Positions 24,666-33,362 of a DNA stretch of 64,000 bases are shown here, piece after piece. Origin of the DNA: Nocardioides astragali (GTDB lineage Bacteria > Actinomycetota > Actinomycetes > Propionibacteriales > Nocardioidaceae); the NCBI RefSeq assembly GCF_024436375.1, contig NZ_JAFMZM010000001.1:372001-436000 (forward strand), given 5' to 3'. The notes beneath the pieces are model-generated. The model was given only the letters and a program-made list of their open reading frames with translations, ran no database searches and had not been told where the DNA came from. The translations under genes were made by a program, and so were the position numbers. Position 1 is the first letter of the stretch, and each line of letters opens with the position of its first letter.

Positions 24666-24696
24666 TTGACAAACATCCTTGCCACAATGGCAAACT
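24666..24696 (+). promoter_or_regulatory. Promoter and perfect palindromic operator of the XRE-cupin gene
   Basis: TTGACA -35 at 24666-24671; TTGCCA-CAA-TGGCAA palindrome at 24679-24693; CAAACT -10 at 24691-24696 ending six bases before the ATG at 24703. The palindrome overlaps the -10 so a bound regulator would repress. A second inverted repeat ATGCG-tc-CGCAT (24647-24658) lies by the start of the divergent reductase gene. Confidence 0.55.
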
Positions 24697-24702
24697 GGCC
24701 GC

Positions 24703-25263
24703 ATGGACGACGAGGGAGTGCTGCGAGGGGTCGGGCCGCGCCTGCGCCAGCTGAGGCTGGAGCGCGAGGCGACCCTGACCGACCTCGCGGAGGAGACCGG
24801 CATCTCGGTCAGCACGCTCTCTCGCCTGGAGTCGGGGCAGCGCAAGCCGACCCTCGAGCTCCTCCTGCCGCTCGCCCGGGCGCACCGGGTCGCCCTCGAC
24901 GAGCTCGTCGACGCGCCCGAGACGGGCGACCCTCGGATCCGCTCCAAGCCGGTCGTGCGCCACGGCCGCACCTTCATCTCCCTGACCAGGCGTCCGGGCG
25001 GGCTGCAGTCCTTCAAGATGGTGATGCCGGTCGAGAGCGACCCGCAGCCGACGCTGAAGACCCACGAGGGCTACGAGTGGCTCTACGTCCTCAGCGGCCG
25101 CATCCGGCTCCTGCTCGGCACCCGCGACCTGATGCTCGAGCCGGGCGAGGTCGTCGAGTTCGACACGCGGACCCCGCACTGGATCGGCAATCCCGGCCCG
25201 ACCCCCGCCGAGGCGCTGGCCATCTTCGGGCCGCAGGGGGAGCGGATGCACGTGCGCTCCTGA
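24703..25263 (+). CDS. XRE-family regulator with C-terminal cupin domain
   Basis: 186-residue transcription regulator. Residues ~9-65 are a lambda-repressor-like helix-turn-helix (GPRLRQLRLEREATLTDLAE, ISVSTLSRLESGQRKPTLELL), and ~110-180 a cupin (HEGYEWLYVLSGRIRLLLG, EPGEVVEFDTRTPHWIGN) that probably senses a small molecule. The frame opens at TTG 24679, inside the palindrome, but ATG 24703 is six bases after the CAAACT box, so it is chosen. It probably controls itself and the divergent reductase-methyltransferase gene through the palindrome. A convergent gene follows 15 bp after its stop. Confidence 0.85.
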   Translation: MDDEGVLRGVGPRLRQLRLEREATLTDLAEETGISVSTLSRLESGQRKPTLELLLPLARAHRVALDELVDAPETGDPRIRSKPVVRHGRTFISLTRRPGGLQSFKMVMPVESDPQPTLKTHEGYEWLYVLSGRIRLLLGTRDLMLEPGEVVEFDTRTPHWIGNPGPTPAEALAIFGPQGERMHVRS

Positions 25264-25278
25264 GGCGGATCCCGAGGG

Positions 25279-25668
25279 TCACTCCCAGGCGCGGAGGTCC
25301 GGCGGCACGTCCACGGACAGCGACTTCAGTGCCTCGAGCGGAACGACGTCCAGCGCCCGCTCCGACGTCGCGGCCAGGACCACGGGGGCGGCGACGCCCG
25401 CTTCGTACGCCTGGAGCCAGCGCGCGGCGACGACGCACCAGCGGTCGCCGGGCACCAGGCCGGGAAAGCTCCACTCGGGGCGGGGCGTGGAGAGGTCGTT
25501 GCCGACGGATCGTTGGTGGGCGAGGAACTCCTCGGTCATCACAGCGCACACCGCGTGCAGGCCGGCGTCGTGGGGACCGACGGTGCACGTGCCGTCGCGG
25601 TGGAAGCCCGTCACGGGGTCGGTCCCGCACTGCTCCAGGTCGCCACCGAGGACGTTGCGCTCGCTCAT
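25279..25668 (-). CDS. DUF2237 family protein
   Basis: 129-residue protein matching the DUF2237 pattern: early NVLGGDLEQCGTDPVTGF, then DDxGxHxVCAVMTEEFL-like HAVCAVMTEEFLAHQ, GNDLSTPRPEW, PGDRWCVVAARWLQAYEAG and a final APVVLAATSERAL. The conserved cysteines are present. Function of the family is not established. ATG 25668 chosen because the DUF2237 start (N-V-L-G) follows within five residues; the open frame to 26130 overlaps the next genes on both strands. Confidence 0.8.
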   Translation of the reverse strand: MSERNVLGGDLEQCGTDPVTGFHRDGTCTVGPHDAGLHAVCAVMTEEFLAHQRSVGNDLSTPRPEWSFPGLVPGDRWCVVAARWLQAYEAGVAAPVVLAATSERALDVVPLEALKSLSVDVPPDLRAWE

Positions 25669-25785
25669 GGGTAGAGCATGCCCCAGTGGGCGTCGGACGG
25701 GCCGGGCGACTTGATGAGAACTGCCGCGACCCCTTGTCCCGCACCGCGTCTCGGAGCATCGTGGTCTGGGAAGAAGGAGGTCGAC

Positions 25786-25968
25786 ATGCACGCGAGCGTG
25801 GGGGACCGGATCATCACCGAGAGCAACAAGGTCGACGCGCCCCGGCGCGAGGGCGAGATCATCGAGGTGCGCGGTGCGGACGGCGGTCCGCCGTACGTCG
25901 TGCGCTGGAGCGACGGCCACGAGGGGCTGACCTACCCAGGGCCGGACGCCCACGTCGTCGAGCGCTGA
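25786..25968 (+). CDS. DUF1918 domain protein
   Basis: 60-residue protein made of one small beta-rich domain, beginning HASVGDRII and containing RREGEIIEVRG, YVVRWSDGHE and a closing TYPGPDAHVVE. This is the DUF1918 pattern common in actinobacteria, function unknown. ATG 25786 has AAGAAGGAGG upstream. It is convergent with the desaturase gene, 5 bp between stops. Confidence 0.8.
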   Translation: MHASVGDRIITESNKVDAPRREGEIIEVRGADGGPPYVVRWSDGHEGLTYPGPDAHVVER

Positions 25969-25973
25969 CAGCG

Positions 25974-26909
25974 TCAGGACGACTGGCGCGCGGCCTTCTT
26001 GGCCTCCGCCTCCGCGCGGCGCTCGACGAAGCGGGTCGCCTCCCCGTCGAGGGCCGAGACCGCGGCCGCGAGCTCCTCGCGCGCCCGCTCGCCCTCCTCG
26101 TCGAGGCCCTCGAGCTCCCAGACGCCCCACTGCCGCAGCAGCGGAGTGACGATGTCGTCGTGGTGGATGCGCAGGTCGTAGATCCCGGCCTTGGCCATCT
26201 GCACCGCCTTGCGCGAGAAGCCCGGGATCACGCTGCCCGGCATCTGGAAGTCGACGACCTCCTCGGTGATCGCGCGCATCGTCTGGCTCGGTGTCAGCTG
26301 GAGGGCCGCGGTGACGATGTTGCGGTAGAAGATCATGTGCAGGTTCTCGTCCTTGGCGACCCGGCTGAGCAGCTTGTCGGCGATGGGCTCCTCGGTGTAG
26401 CGCCCGGTGTTGCGGTGCGAGATGCGGGTGGCGAGCTCCTGGAAGGAGACGTAGGCGCAGACGTTGAGCAACGACTTGTCGAGCGCCTCGTAGCCCGACT
26501 CCATCGTCTCCATGCGGGCGCGCTCCAGCTCGACGGGATCGACGCCGCGGGTGACGAGGAGGTAGTCACGGATGCAGAAGGCGTGCCGGCCCTCCTCGGC
26601 GGTCCAGCGGTTGACCCACGTTCCCCAGGCGCTGTCGCGGCCGAACGCCCGGTCGATCTCGCGGTGATAGCTCGGCAGGTTGTCCTCGGTCAGCAGGTTG
26701 ACCTCGAGCGCGGTCCGCGCGATCGGCGAGAGCTGTGACTGCGCCAGCTCCCAGGGTTCGCCGCCCAGGTCGGCGAAGTCGCGCCCCAGGCTCCATGGCA
26801 CGTACTCGTGCGGCATCCACTCGTCCGCCAGCGCGAGGTGGCGGTTGAGGTTGTCCTCGACCGTCGGCTCGAGCTCGGCCAGCAGTTGGGCGGTGTCGAG
26901 AGCGGCCAT
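25974..26909 (-). CDS. Acyl-ACP desaturase (DesA-type, ferritin-like)
   Basis: 311-residue diiron enzyme of the plant-type stearoyl-ACP desaturase/DesA family that introduces a double bond into acyl chains bound to acyl carrier protein. The diiron ligands line up: E75 (LLTEDNL), EEGRH (E106, H109), E158 (SFQELATR) and DENLH (E188, H191). A basic C-terminus ends KKAARQSS. ATG 26909 has TGAGGAGAT upstream. Related mycobacterial desaturases act in mycolate or membrane-lipid synthesis; here membrane-lipid unsaturation is likely. No partner reductase nearby. Confidence 0.85.
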   Translation of the reverse strand: MAALDTAQLLAELEPTVEDNLNRHLALADEWMPHEYVPWSLGRDFADLGGEPWELAQSQLSPIARTALEVNLLTEDNLPSYHREIDRAFGRDSAWGTWVNRWTAEEGRHAFCIRDYLLVTRGVDPVELERARMETMESGYEALDKSLLNVCAYVSFQELATRISHRNTGRYTEEPIADKLLSRVAKDENLHMIFYRNIVTAALQLTPSQTMRAITEEVVDFQMPGSVIPGFSRKAVQMAKAGIYDLRIHHDDIVTPLLRQWGVWELEGLDEEGERAREELAAAVSALDGEATRFVERRAEAEAKKAARQSS

Positions 26910-26984
26910 CGATCCATCTCCTCAAGTGAGTGCGAGGACGCCGTGCCCTCGCGACCCTGCCTACACCCGGAAGGCACGGCGTGA

Positions 26985-27125
26985 CCAGAGGTGTGGACCC
27001 TGTCGGTGCTGCGCGGCGGCACCGGCGAGGCGTTCCAGTACGCCTTCCAGGGCCCGGGGTTCGTCGTGGTCCAGCCCTCCGAGGGCCCTGTCGTGCCGCC
27101 GCACAGCCACGGCTCGAGCGGCTGA
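26985..27125 (+). pseudogene. C-terminal fragment of an AIM24-family protein
   Basis: An in-frame stop at 26982 is followed by codons for EVWTLSVLRGGTGEAFQYAFQ and GFVVVQPSEGPVVPPHSHG, ending at TGA 27125. This looks like the last ~45 residues of an AIM24 (TRAP-like) protein, with no upstream part in any frame of the window, so it is a relic or a very small peptide. It occupies most of the 312-bp gap 26910-27221; I see nothing else coding in that gap. The nearest possible start is the GTG at 26991. Confidence 0.55.
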
Positions 27126-27147
27126 CCCGGCCCTCGCCCACGCGACG

Positions 27148-27186
27148 GTGGAGCCCCCGGCCGTACCTACGGGCCGGGGGCTCCAC
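27148..27186. terminator. Strong bidirectional hairpin terminator
   Basis: GTGGAGCCCCCGGCC (27148-27162) pairs perfectly over 15 bp with GGCCGGGGGCTCCAC (27172-27186) round a 9-base loop. It closes the AIM24 fragment and insulates the flavin-reductase gene downstream. Confidence 0.7.
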
Positions 27187-27221
27187 TGTCGACGGGGCGG
27201 CGTGCTGGCTACGGTGAGGAC

Positions 27222-27728
27222 ATGGACGTCCGTGAAGGGGATCGTGCGGCCAGGGAGTTCTCGGCGTTCGTGGACGGCCTGGACTATCCCATGTACGTCG
27301 TCACCGTGGCGGAGGGCGGTGAGCGGTCCGGCTGCCTGGTCGGGTTCGGCAGCCAGGTGAGCCTGGACCCGCCGCGCTTCCTGGTCTGCATCTCGGTCGC
27401 CAACCACACCCACGCCGTCGCGCTGGGCGCCGACCTCCTGGCGGTGCACCTGCTCGGCCCGGAGCAGCACGGGCTCGCCGAGCTGTTCGGCGCCGAGACG
27501 GGCGACGAGGTCGACAAGTTCGAGCGATGCACCTGGCAGGCCGGGCCGGGCGGCGTGCCCGTCCTCGACGACTGCCCGCGCGTGCTCGTCGGTCGCGTGC
27601 GCGAGCGACTCGACCTGGGCGACCACACCGGGTTCGTGCTCGACCCGGTCTCCGTGACCGCGCGGGACGGGGAACCCGGGCTGACCTTCCACGACGTGGA
27701 CGACATCGACCCGGGGCATCCGGCCTGA
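27222..27728 (+). CDS. Flavin reductase-like (FMN-binding) protein
   Basis: 168-residue single-domain protein of the flavin-reductase-like split-barrel family. Seen: DGLDYPMYVVTVAEGG near the start, GCLVGFGSQVSLDPPRFLVCISVANHT (FMN-binding part), HLLGPEQHGLAELFG and a closing VTFHD-like segment. Such proteins reduce flavin or act in small oxidoreductase systems; its own substrate is unknown. TACGGT lies six bases before the ATG, so the mRNA is probably leaderless. Convergent with endonuclease I, 20 bp apart. Confidence 0.8.
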   Translation: MDVREGDRAAREFSAFVDGLDYPMYVVTVAEGGERSGCLVGFGSQVSLDPPRFLVCISVANHTHAVALGADLLAVHLLGPEQHGLAELFGAETGDEVDKFERCTWQAGPGGVPVLDDCPRVLVGRVRERLDLGDHTGFVLDPVSVTARDGEPGLTFHDVDDIDPGHPA

Positions 27729-27748
27729 GGTCCCGCGGGGGCCCCCCG

Positions 27749-28930
27749 TCAGTTCCAGATCGCGGCCGCCCACTCCGGGTGGTCGATGAACGGGTTGCGG
27801 TTGCCCTGCCACTGGGCGTGGATGCGGTCGTTGCGCCGCATCTCGAAGGCGTCGACCGGGTCGGCGGCGTTCCACTGCAGCAGGACGTCGAGGTCTCCCA
27901 GGCGCGGCACGGCGCTGCCGACGGTGGTGCTCATCTCGAGGTTGGTGAAGCCGTCGTCGCCTTCGTAGCGCACCGCCATGTAGAGCAGCATCCGCGCCAC
28001 GTCGCCCTTGACCGCGTCGCGCGGCTCGAAGGAGTCGGAGTCGGTCCAGCAGTCGTTGCAACCCGACACCGCGGAGCCGCCGTTGTCGAAGTCCTTGTTG
28101 CCCCGGGTGCCGTTGACGGTGACGTCCTCGGCACGGAGGTGGTGCAGGTCGGTGCCGGGTCCGGCGCTGGTCGTGAAGCCACCCCGCGATTGAGCAAAGA
28201 CATGTTCCCGGTTCCACTGGCCGGCGTTGCCACCGTTGTTCGCCTTCGAGATCGAGCGGCCGGTGTAGAGCTCGATCACGTTGGCGGTGTTGGCGGGGTC
28301 CTGGTCGGTGTCCTTCAGCGCGGTCCACACCGCGTCGTACGACAGCTTCGTGTGGTTGTCGATGATGTCGTGCAGCGAGGTGCGCAGTGCCGTGCCCGAC
28401 TTCCCGACCGCCGGGGCGTAGTAGGTCGAGTCCCACGGACTCGTGCCGCCGGTCGGTGGTGGGTCGGTGGGACCGCCGCTCGAGAGGGCGAACGCCGAGG
28501 TGCTCGTCATGCCGGGGTGCGAGAAGTACGCCGACAGCGCGCCGGTGACGTCGATCTGCTTGCCCATCAGGGACGGGTTGGACCTCAGTCCCCACTGGGA
28601 CCGGAAGGCCGAGGGGATCTGGACGTAGAGCATCGACGACGTGTTCGTCTGGCCGGCCGAGTCGGCGATCGCGAGTGCGTAGTCACTGGGGAAGCCGGAG
28701 CGTACGACGGTGCTGGTGGCGGTCGGCTGTCCCACGACGTAGCCGCGCACGGTCTGCGTGGCGCCGGTCTGCTGTCCGATGGCCTGGCTGACGGTGAGAG
28801 GCGTGGCGGCCTGCGCGGGCCCGGTGAGGGCGGGCAGCACCAGCACGGACAGCGACGTCGACAGGGAGAGGACGAGGGAGGTGACAAGGGCGGCCGCGAA
28901 CGACCTGCCCTTCCCGAGAAGGAGGGTCAT
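27749..28930 (-). CDS. Secreted endonuclease I family nuclease with N-terminal OB-like domain
   Basis: 393-residue exported nuclease. An N-terminal signal peptide (residues ~8-42, AALVTSLVLSLSTSLSVLVLP then AQAATP) is followed by a domain of ~115 residues (VRGYVVGQPTATSTVVRS, VTGALSAYF), like the DUF6359/OB-fold N-domains, and an endonuclease I domain from ~165: QWNREHVFAQS with the catalytic His, TDLHHLRAEDVTVN, and RNPFIDHPEW. It should cut DNA or RNA outside the cell. The frame reaches 29002, but ATG 28930 matches the signal peptide. The 292-bp gap upstream is a divergent promoter region shared with cvnA. Confidence 0.8.
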   Translation of the reverse strand: MTLLLGKGRSFAAALVTSLVLSLSTSLSVLVLPALTGPAQAATPLTVSQAIGQQTGATQTVRGYVVGQPTATSTVVRSGFPSDYALAIADSAGQTNTSSMLYVQIPSAFRSQWGLRSNPSLMGKQIDVTGALSAYFSHPGMTSTSAFALSSGGPTDPPPTGGTSPWDSTYYAPAVGKSGTALRTSLHDIIDNHTKLSYDAVWTALKDTDQDPANTANVIELYTGRSISKANNGGNAGQWNREHVFAQSRGGFTTSAGPGTDLHHLRAEDVTVNGTRGNKDFDNGGSAVSGCNDCWTDSDSFEPRDAVKGDVARMLLYMAVRYEGDDGFTNLEMSTTVGSAVPRLGDLDVLLQWNAADPVDAFEMRRNDRIHAQWQGNRNPFIDHPEWAAAIWN

Positions 28931-29222
28931 GGACGGTGAGCCTGCCGCAACTCGTCCCGGGGCGGAAGAGAGGCGAAGATACAGGCTTCCCGTGTGCCTC
29001 ACCCGTCACTCGACACCCCTGCTGAAACGGGTCTGGTGTGACCAGTGGTGCCGGTGGGACACTCGGCACGCTCAACGAGGTCCCTCTACGCCTCCTTACA
29101 CCTTGTCATACCCAGTTCTGCGAAAACGCCACGGAATGTCGCGAGAGTCTTTAGGTTGAGTCTCGCTCCGGTCCTGCCGGGCACGTTTCGTCGGCGAAGT
29201 CACCCCCTAACGCGAGGCACAC

Positions 29223-32200
29223 ATGACTCTGGATGCAGCCCAGTCCCGGAAGGGCGCGGGTCTCTCGGTCGCTGGTTGGCCGCTGCGCCGCAAGATTGCG
29301 CTGGCCCTGGCGATCCCGCTGCTCCTCGCGGCCACCCTCGGTGGTCTCCGGGTGCAGGGCGACCTCGGCGACTCCCGGCAGGCCGCGTCCGGCGCCAAGC
29401 AGGTCACGATCATCCAGCCCGCGGTCGACTACCTGACCGCGGCCGAGGCCGCCATGGTCGCGGCGCAGTCCGACAGCGCCTCGAGCCAGGGCGACCTGAT
29501 CGACTCGATCGACGACATCATCACCGACGCCGAGACGCTCGTGCAGACGCGCGACAGCGCCGACCTCAACGACCTCCAGAAGGCCCACGTCAACGCGCTG
29601 CTCGACCTCAGCCAGGCGCTGCGCGCCGAGGGGGCCGAGGAGCTCGGCCCCGCCACCTGGGTCGCCCTGGTCCGCCAGCTCGAGTCCAGCGTCTCGCAGC
29701 TGATCACCAGCGTGAACGCCGCCCAGGAGACGCCTGAGCCCCGCCTCGAGCAGCTCTCGCAGGCGATGAGCGGTCGTCTCTCGCTGGCCATGCAGCAGGG
29801 ACTGACCGCCAGGACGCTGTCCCTGTCCACCTCCCAGGACCTCTTCTCGGAGCTCGGCGTGGAAGCGGCGGCCATCGACCGTCTCGCCGGTGCCGTCGAG
29901 GGCGGCGAGGTGTGGGCGGCCGCGCTGCGTACGGCCAACACCCGCCACGCCGGCGAGATCCGCGACGACGCCGTCACCGACCTCGGCGGACGCGACGCCT
30001 TCACTCCCTACGACGAGATCACCAAGAAGCTCATCAGCGGAGTCACCGCCTCGCTCGACGACGCGGCCTCCGACGCACAGCGCGCCGCGCTCGTCGGAGC
30101 GGTCATGACGCTGATCGCCCTCGGTGCAGCCATCCTCATCGCGTTCGTCATCGCCCGAAGCCTGCTGGAGCCGATCGGCCGGGTGCGTGAGGGTGCCCTC
30201 GCGGTGGCCCGCCACCGCCTGCCCGACGCCGTCGCCCGGATCCGTGCGGGCCAGGAGCCTGAGCCGATCACGACGATCGACGTCACCACCAACGAGGAGA
30301 TCGGCCAGGTCGCGCGAGCGGTCGACGACCTCCACCGCCAGGCCATCCACCTCGCCTCCGGTGAGGCCCAGCTCCGCCAGACGGTCAACGCGATGTTCGT
30401 GACGCTGTCGCGCCGGTCCAACTCGCTGGTCAACCAGCAGCTGGCCCAGATCGAGCGCCTCGAGCACGACGAGGAAGACCCCAAGCGCCTCGAGTCGCTG
30501 TTCCGCCTCGACCACCTCGCCTCGCGCATGCGTCGTACGGCCGACTCGCTGCTGATCCTCGCCGACGCGCCCAACCGTGCAGCCGGCCACTTCAGCCTCA
30601 GCGTCGGGGAGACCCTCCAGGCCGCGACCTCCGCGGTGCAGGACTACCAGCGCGTGCAGATCCTGTCGAACCTGGGCACCCGCGTCGGCGAGGACGCAGC
30701 TCCCGACGTGGTCCACCTGCTCACCGAGCTGGTCGACAACGCGCTGACCTACTCGCCGCCGGCCGAGCCGGTCCGCCTGGCCGCCAAGCTGGGCGCCGAC
30801 GGTGTGACCATCACGGTCACCGACTCTGGCCTGGGCGTCCCGGCCGCCGAGCTGGAGCAGCTCAACCGCGACCTGGCGCACGGCGCCGAGGCGACGCCCG
30901 ACACCGCACGACGCATGGGTCTGTTCGTGGTCTCCCGCCTCGCCGAGCGCCACGGCATCGAGGCCCACCTGGCCCGCAACCCCGGTGGCGGCATGACGGC
31001 CACCGTCCTGCTCCCGCCGTCGATCCTGCCCGAGCTGCCGCAGACAGCGGCACCGGCCACCTCCCCTGCGGAGTCGGCGGAGACCCTCGAGTCCCGCACC
31101 GTCGAGACGCACGAGGTGTCCAAGCGCGAGGCCCGCAACCGCTCGCGTGCCGAGAAGGCCCAGGCCAAGGCCGCGGAGAAGGCTGCCGGTAAGGCCGCCG
31201 CCGAGAAGGCCGCTGCCGACGAGGTCGAGGCAGCCTCCCGGGCCGCCGAGGCCAAGGCTGCCGAGGAGGCCGCCGAGCAGGAGGCCGCCGCGAAGGCCGC
31301 CGCCGCGCCCGATGCCGACGACTCAACCGGTACGCCTGGCCGGCCGTCCCTCGAGAGCCTGCTGCCGCGTCGCGAGCCGGGCGCCAACATGCCCCGCACG
31401 GGTGCGGACGCGTTCCTCCCTCCGGAGACCTCCAGCGCCAGCGGACCGCTGTTCGGCAAGCGCACGCCTGCCGACGCGACGTCGACTGACGGCGTGGGTG
31501 CCGACGCAGCCGAGTCCTCGGAGCCGACCAAGGCCGAGAAGGTCGCCCGGGTCGTCCCGATCACCGCACTGGCCGCACGTCAGCGGGCCCAGGCCCAGGA
31601 GGCGCGGGTCTCCGAGCCCGTCGTCGAGGAGCCCGTCGTCGAGGAGCCCGTCGAGGAGCCCGTCGCCGAGGAGCCCGTCGAGGAGCCCGTCGCCGACGAG
31701 CCCGTCGCCGAGGAGACTGCTCCCGAGGAGACTGCTCCCGTGCCCGTCGAGGAGCCCGCCCGGGCCCACGACCCGCTGTCCGACCCGCTGCCGGCGGACG
31801 CCTTCGAGGCGGCCGAGCCCGTCGCCGAGGACGAGCCCGAGTCGGAGCCCGAGCCCGAGCCGGTCGTTGCGGCCGAGCCCGAGCCCGAGCCGGAGGCCCA
31901 GCCCGCCGCGGAGGTCGACGAGCACCACATCGAGGTCGACGCCGACGACCCGCTGGGCCTGGGGACGCCCCGCCAGCCCGAGCCGGTCGCCGAGCCCGTC
32001 GCCGAGGAGCCCGCGCCGGCCGAGGAAGCTGTCGAGGAGACCTTCGAGGAGCCGGTCGCCGAGACGCCCGCCGAGGAGCCTGTTGTCGAGGCCCCCGCCG
32101 CGTTCGTCGAGGCCGCCCCAACCGGTCCGCACCACAACGGTGCGTCCCCCAACGGTGCGTCCCCCAACGGTGCGTCCCCCAACGGTCTGCCTCGCAACGG

Positions 32201-32549
32201 TGCCGAGCCGGCCCGTGCCGGCGGCGACTCGCCGATCTTCAAGTCGATGCGTTCAGGCTGGCTCGCCGACGAGGGTGAGGGCGAGTGGCACGAGACCGAG
32301 GTCGACCGCGGCTGGGAGATCGCCGAGCACGTCGACGAGGTTCCCGTCGCCGAGTCCACGGTCACCGGACTTCCGCGACGCGCCCCCGGAGAGCGTCTGG
32401 TTCCGGGTAGCGTTACCCCGCCCGTGGCGGCCAAGACGCGTGACCCCGAAGCCATCCGTCGCCGGCTCCAGGCACACACCGCGGGAGTCTCCCGCGGTCG
32501 ACGAGCAGCCCAAAGTCCCCCACAGCACACGGAAGCAGGCCCCGCATGA
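29223..32549 (+). CDS. cvnA: Conservon sensor-kinase-like protein CvnA
   Basis: 1108-residue membrane protein that heads a conservon. TM1 at ~22-42, an extracytoplasmic nitrate-sensor-like helical region (~43-280), TM2 ([21 protein letters not shown], ~295-318), HAMP, and an ATPase domain (~380-600) with [24 protein letters not shown] and [15 protein letters not shown] clear phosphorylatable His box is not seen, as is usual for CvnA. The C-terminal ~500 residues are low complexity: Ala/Lys-rich, then Glu-Pro-Val repeats and NGASP repeats, probably a disordered scaffold. ATG 29223 follows GCGAGG. Its stop overlaps cvnB (ATGA). Confidence 0.85.
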   Translation: MTLDAAQSRKGAGLSVAGWPLRRKIALALAIPLLLAATLGGLRVQGDLGDSRQAASGAKQVTIIQPAVDYLTAAEAAMVAAQSDSASSQGDLIDSIDDIITDAETLVQTRDSADLNDLQKAHVNALLDLSQALRAEGAEELGPATWVALVRQLESSVSQLITSVNAAQETPEPRLEQLSQAMSGRLSLAMQQGLTARTLSLSTSQDLFSELGVEAAAIDRLAGAVEGGEVWAAALRTANTRHAGEIRDDAVTDLGGRDAFTPYDEITKKLISGVTASLDDAASDAQRAALVGAVMTLIALGAAILIAFVIARSLLEPIGRVREGALAVARHRLPDAVARIRAGQEPEPITTIDVTTNEEIGQVARAVDDLHRQAIHLASGEAQLRQTVNAMFVTLSRRSNSLVNQQLAQIERLEHDEEDPKRLESLFRLDHLASRMRRTADSLLILADAPNRAAGHFSLSVGETLQAATSAVQDYQRVQILSNLGTRVGEDAAPDVVHLLTELVDNALTYSPPAEPVRLAAKLGADGVTITVTDSGLGVPAAELEQLNRDLAHGAEATPDTARRMGLFVVSRLAERHGIEAHLARNPGGGMTATVLLPPSILPELPQTAAPATSPAESAETLESRTVETHEVSKREARNRSRAEKAQAKAAEKAAGKAAAEKAAADEVEAASRAAEAKAAEEAAEQEAAAKAAAAPDADDSTGTPGRPSLESLLPRREPGANMPRTGADAFLPPETSSASGPLFGKRTPADATSTDGVGADAAESSEPTKAEKVARVVPITALAARQRAQAQEARVSEPVVEEPVVEEPVEEPVAEEPVEEPVADEPVAEETAPEETAPVPVEEPARAHDPLSDPLPADAFEAAEPVAEDEPESEPEPEPVVAAEPEPEPEAQPAAEVDEHHIEVDADDPLGLGTPRQPEPVAEPVAEEPAPAEEAVEETFEEPVAETPAEEPVVEAPAAFVEAAPTGPHHNGASPNGASPNGASPNGLPRNGAEPARAGGDSPIFKSMRSGWLADEGEGEWHETEVDRGWEIAEHVDEVPVAESTVTGLPRRAPGERLVPGSVTPPVAAKTRDPEAIRRRLQAHTAGVSRGRRAAQSPPQHTEAGPA
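32136..32180 (+). repeat. Three exact 15-bp tandem repeats inside cvnA
   Basis: Three identical copies of AACGGTGCGTCCCCC, encoding NGASP, followed by a degenerate fourth (AACGGTCTGCCTCGC). Copy-number slippage would change the linker length in five-residue steps without frameshift. Confidence 0.85.
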
Positions 32550-32980
32550 CGCACGAATCCTCCGCCCCCGCCGCCAGCGCCGCTGGTGACGACCGCGACC
32601 TCGACTGGGTGATGTCGCGCTTCGTCGAAGAGGTTCCCGACGCCGCGCACGCCATCCTGGTCTCCGCCGACGGTCTCCTGATGGCCTCGAGCACCAGCAT
32701 CCCTGGTGAGCGCGCCGAGCAGGTGGCTGCCGTCTCCTCCGGTCTCGCCAGCCTCGCGGTCGGTGCCGCGCGCCTCTTCGAGGGCGGCTCGGTGATGCAG
32801 ACCATCGTGGAGATGGAGATGGGCTTCCTCATGCTGATGAGCGTCGGTGACGGGTCGAACCTCACCGTGCTCACCACCGAGGAGGCCGACATCGGCCAGG
32901 TCGGCTACGAGATGGCCCTCCTGGTGGACCGCGTGGGACGTACCGTCGAGGCTCAGGCCCGCGTCGGTACGGGCGGCTGA
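32546..32980 (+). CDS. cvnB: Conservon roadblock/LC7 protein CvnB
   Basis: 144-residue roadblock/LC7-fold protein. The [31 protein letters not shown] opening and the [17 protein letters not shown] and VQTIVEME-like strand pattern are typical. Roadblock proteins of conservons act with the small GTPase CvnD, similar to MglB with MglA. Its ATG overlaps the cvnA stop and it ends 13 bp before cvnC. Confidence 0.9.
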   Translation: MTHESSAPAASAAGDDRDLDWVMSRFVEEVPDAAHAILVSADGLLMASSTSIPGERAEQVAAVSSGLASLAVGAARLFEGGSVMQTIVEMEMGFLMLMSVGDGSNLTVLTTEEADIGQVGYEMALLVDRVGRTVEAQARVGTGG

Positions 32981-32993
32981 CCGGACTCGTGTC

Positions 32994-33362
32994 ATGACGC
33001 CGCCACTCGAGCCGGAGGACGAGGCATACCGCCCTCGTCTCATCCGGTCCTACACACTCACCGCGGGCCGGACGGCAACCAATGTCGACCTGGCCATGGA
33101 GGCCACCCTGCGCCTCCAGGCCGGTGCGGAGGCGCCCGTCCTCACCCCCTCTGCCGCGCAGGTTCTCGAGGTCTGCGATCGGCGTTCCGTCGCCGAGGTG
33201 TCGGCACTGACCAAGATGCCGATCGGCGTCACCCGGGTGCTGCTGGGTGACCTCATCGAGCAGGGTCTCGTGCGAATCCAGGCCACCATCAACGACAAGA
33301 CGTCGACAGATGAGCGACTCGAGCTCATCGAAAGGACCCTCCGTGGACTTCGAAACTACTAA
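32994..33362 (+). CDS. cvnC: Conservon DUF742 protein CvnC
   Basis: 122-residue DUF742 protein, a winged-helix-like cytoplasmic domain. Seen: RLIRSYTLTAGRT near the start, EVCDRRSVAEVSALTKMPIGVTRVLLGDLIEQGLVRI, the DUF742 core. The ATG at 32994 is 13 bases after cvnB; its end overlaps the GTG of cvnD by 20 bp. It probably bridges sensor and GTPase modules. Confidence 0.9.
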   Translation: MTPPLEPEDEAYRPRLIRSYTLTAGRTATNVDLAMEATLRLQAGAEAPVLTPSAAQVLEVCDRRSVAEVSALTKMPIGVTRVLLGDLIEQGLVRIQATINDKTSTDERLELIERTLRGLRNY

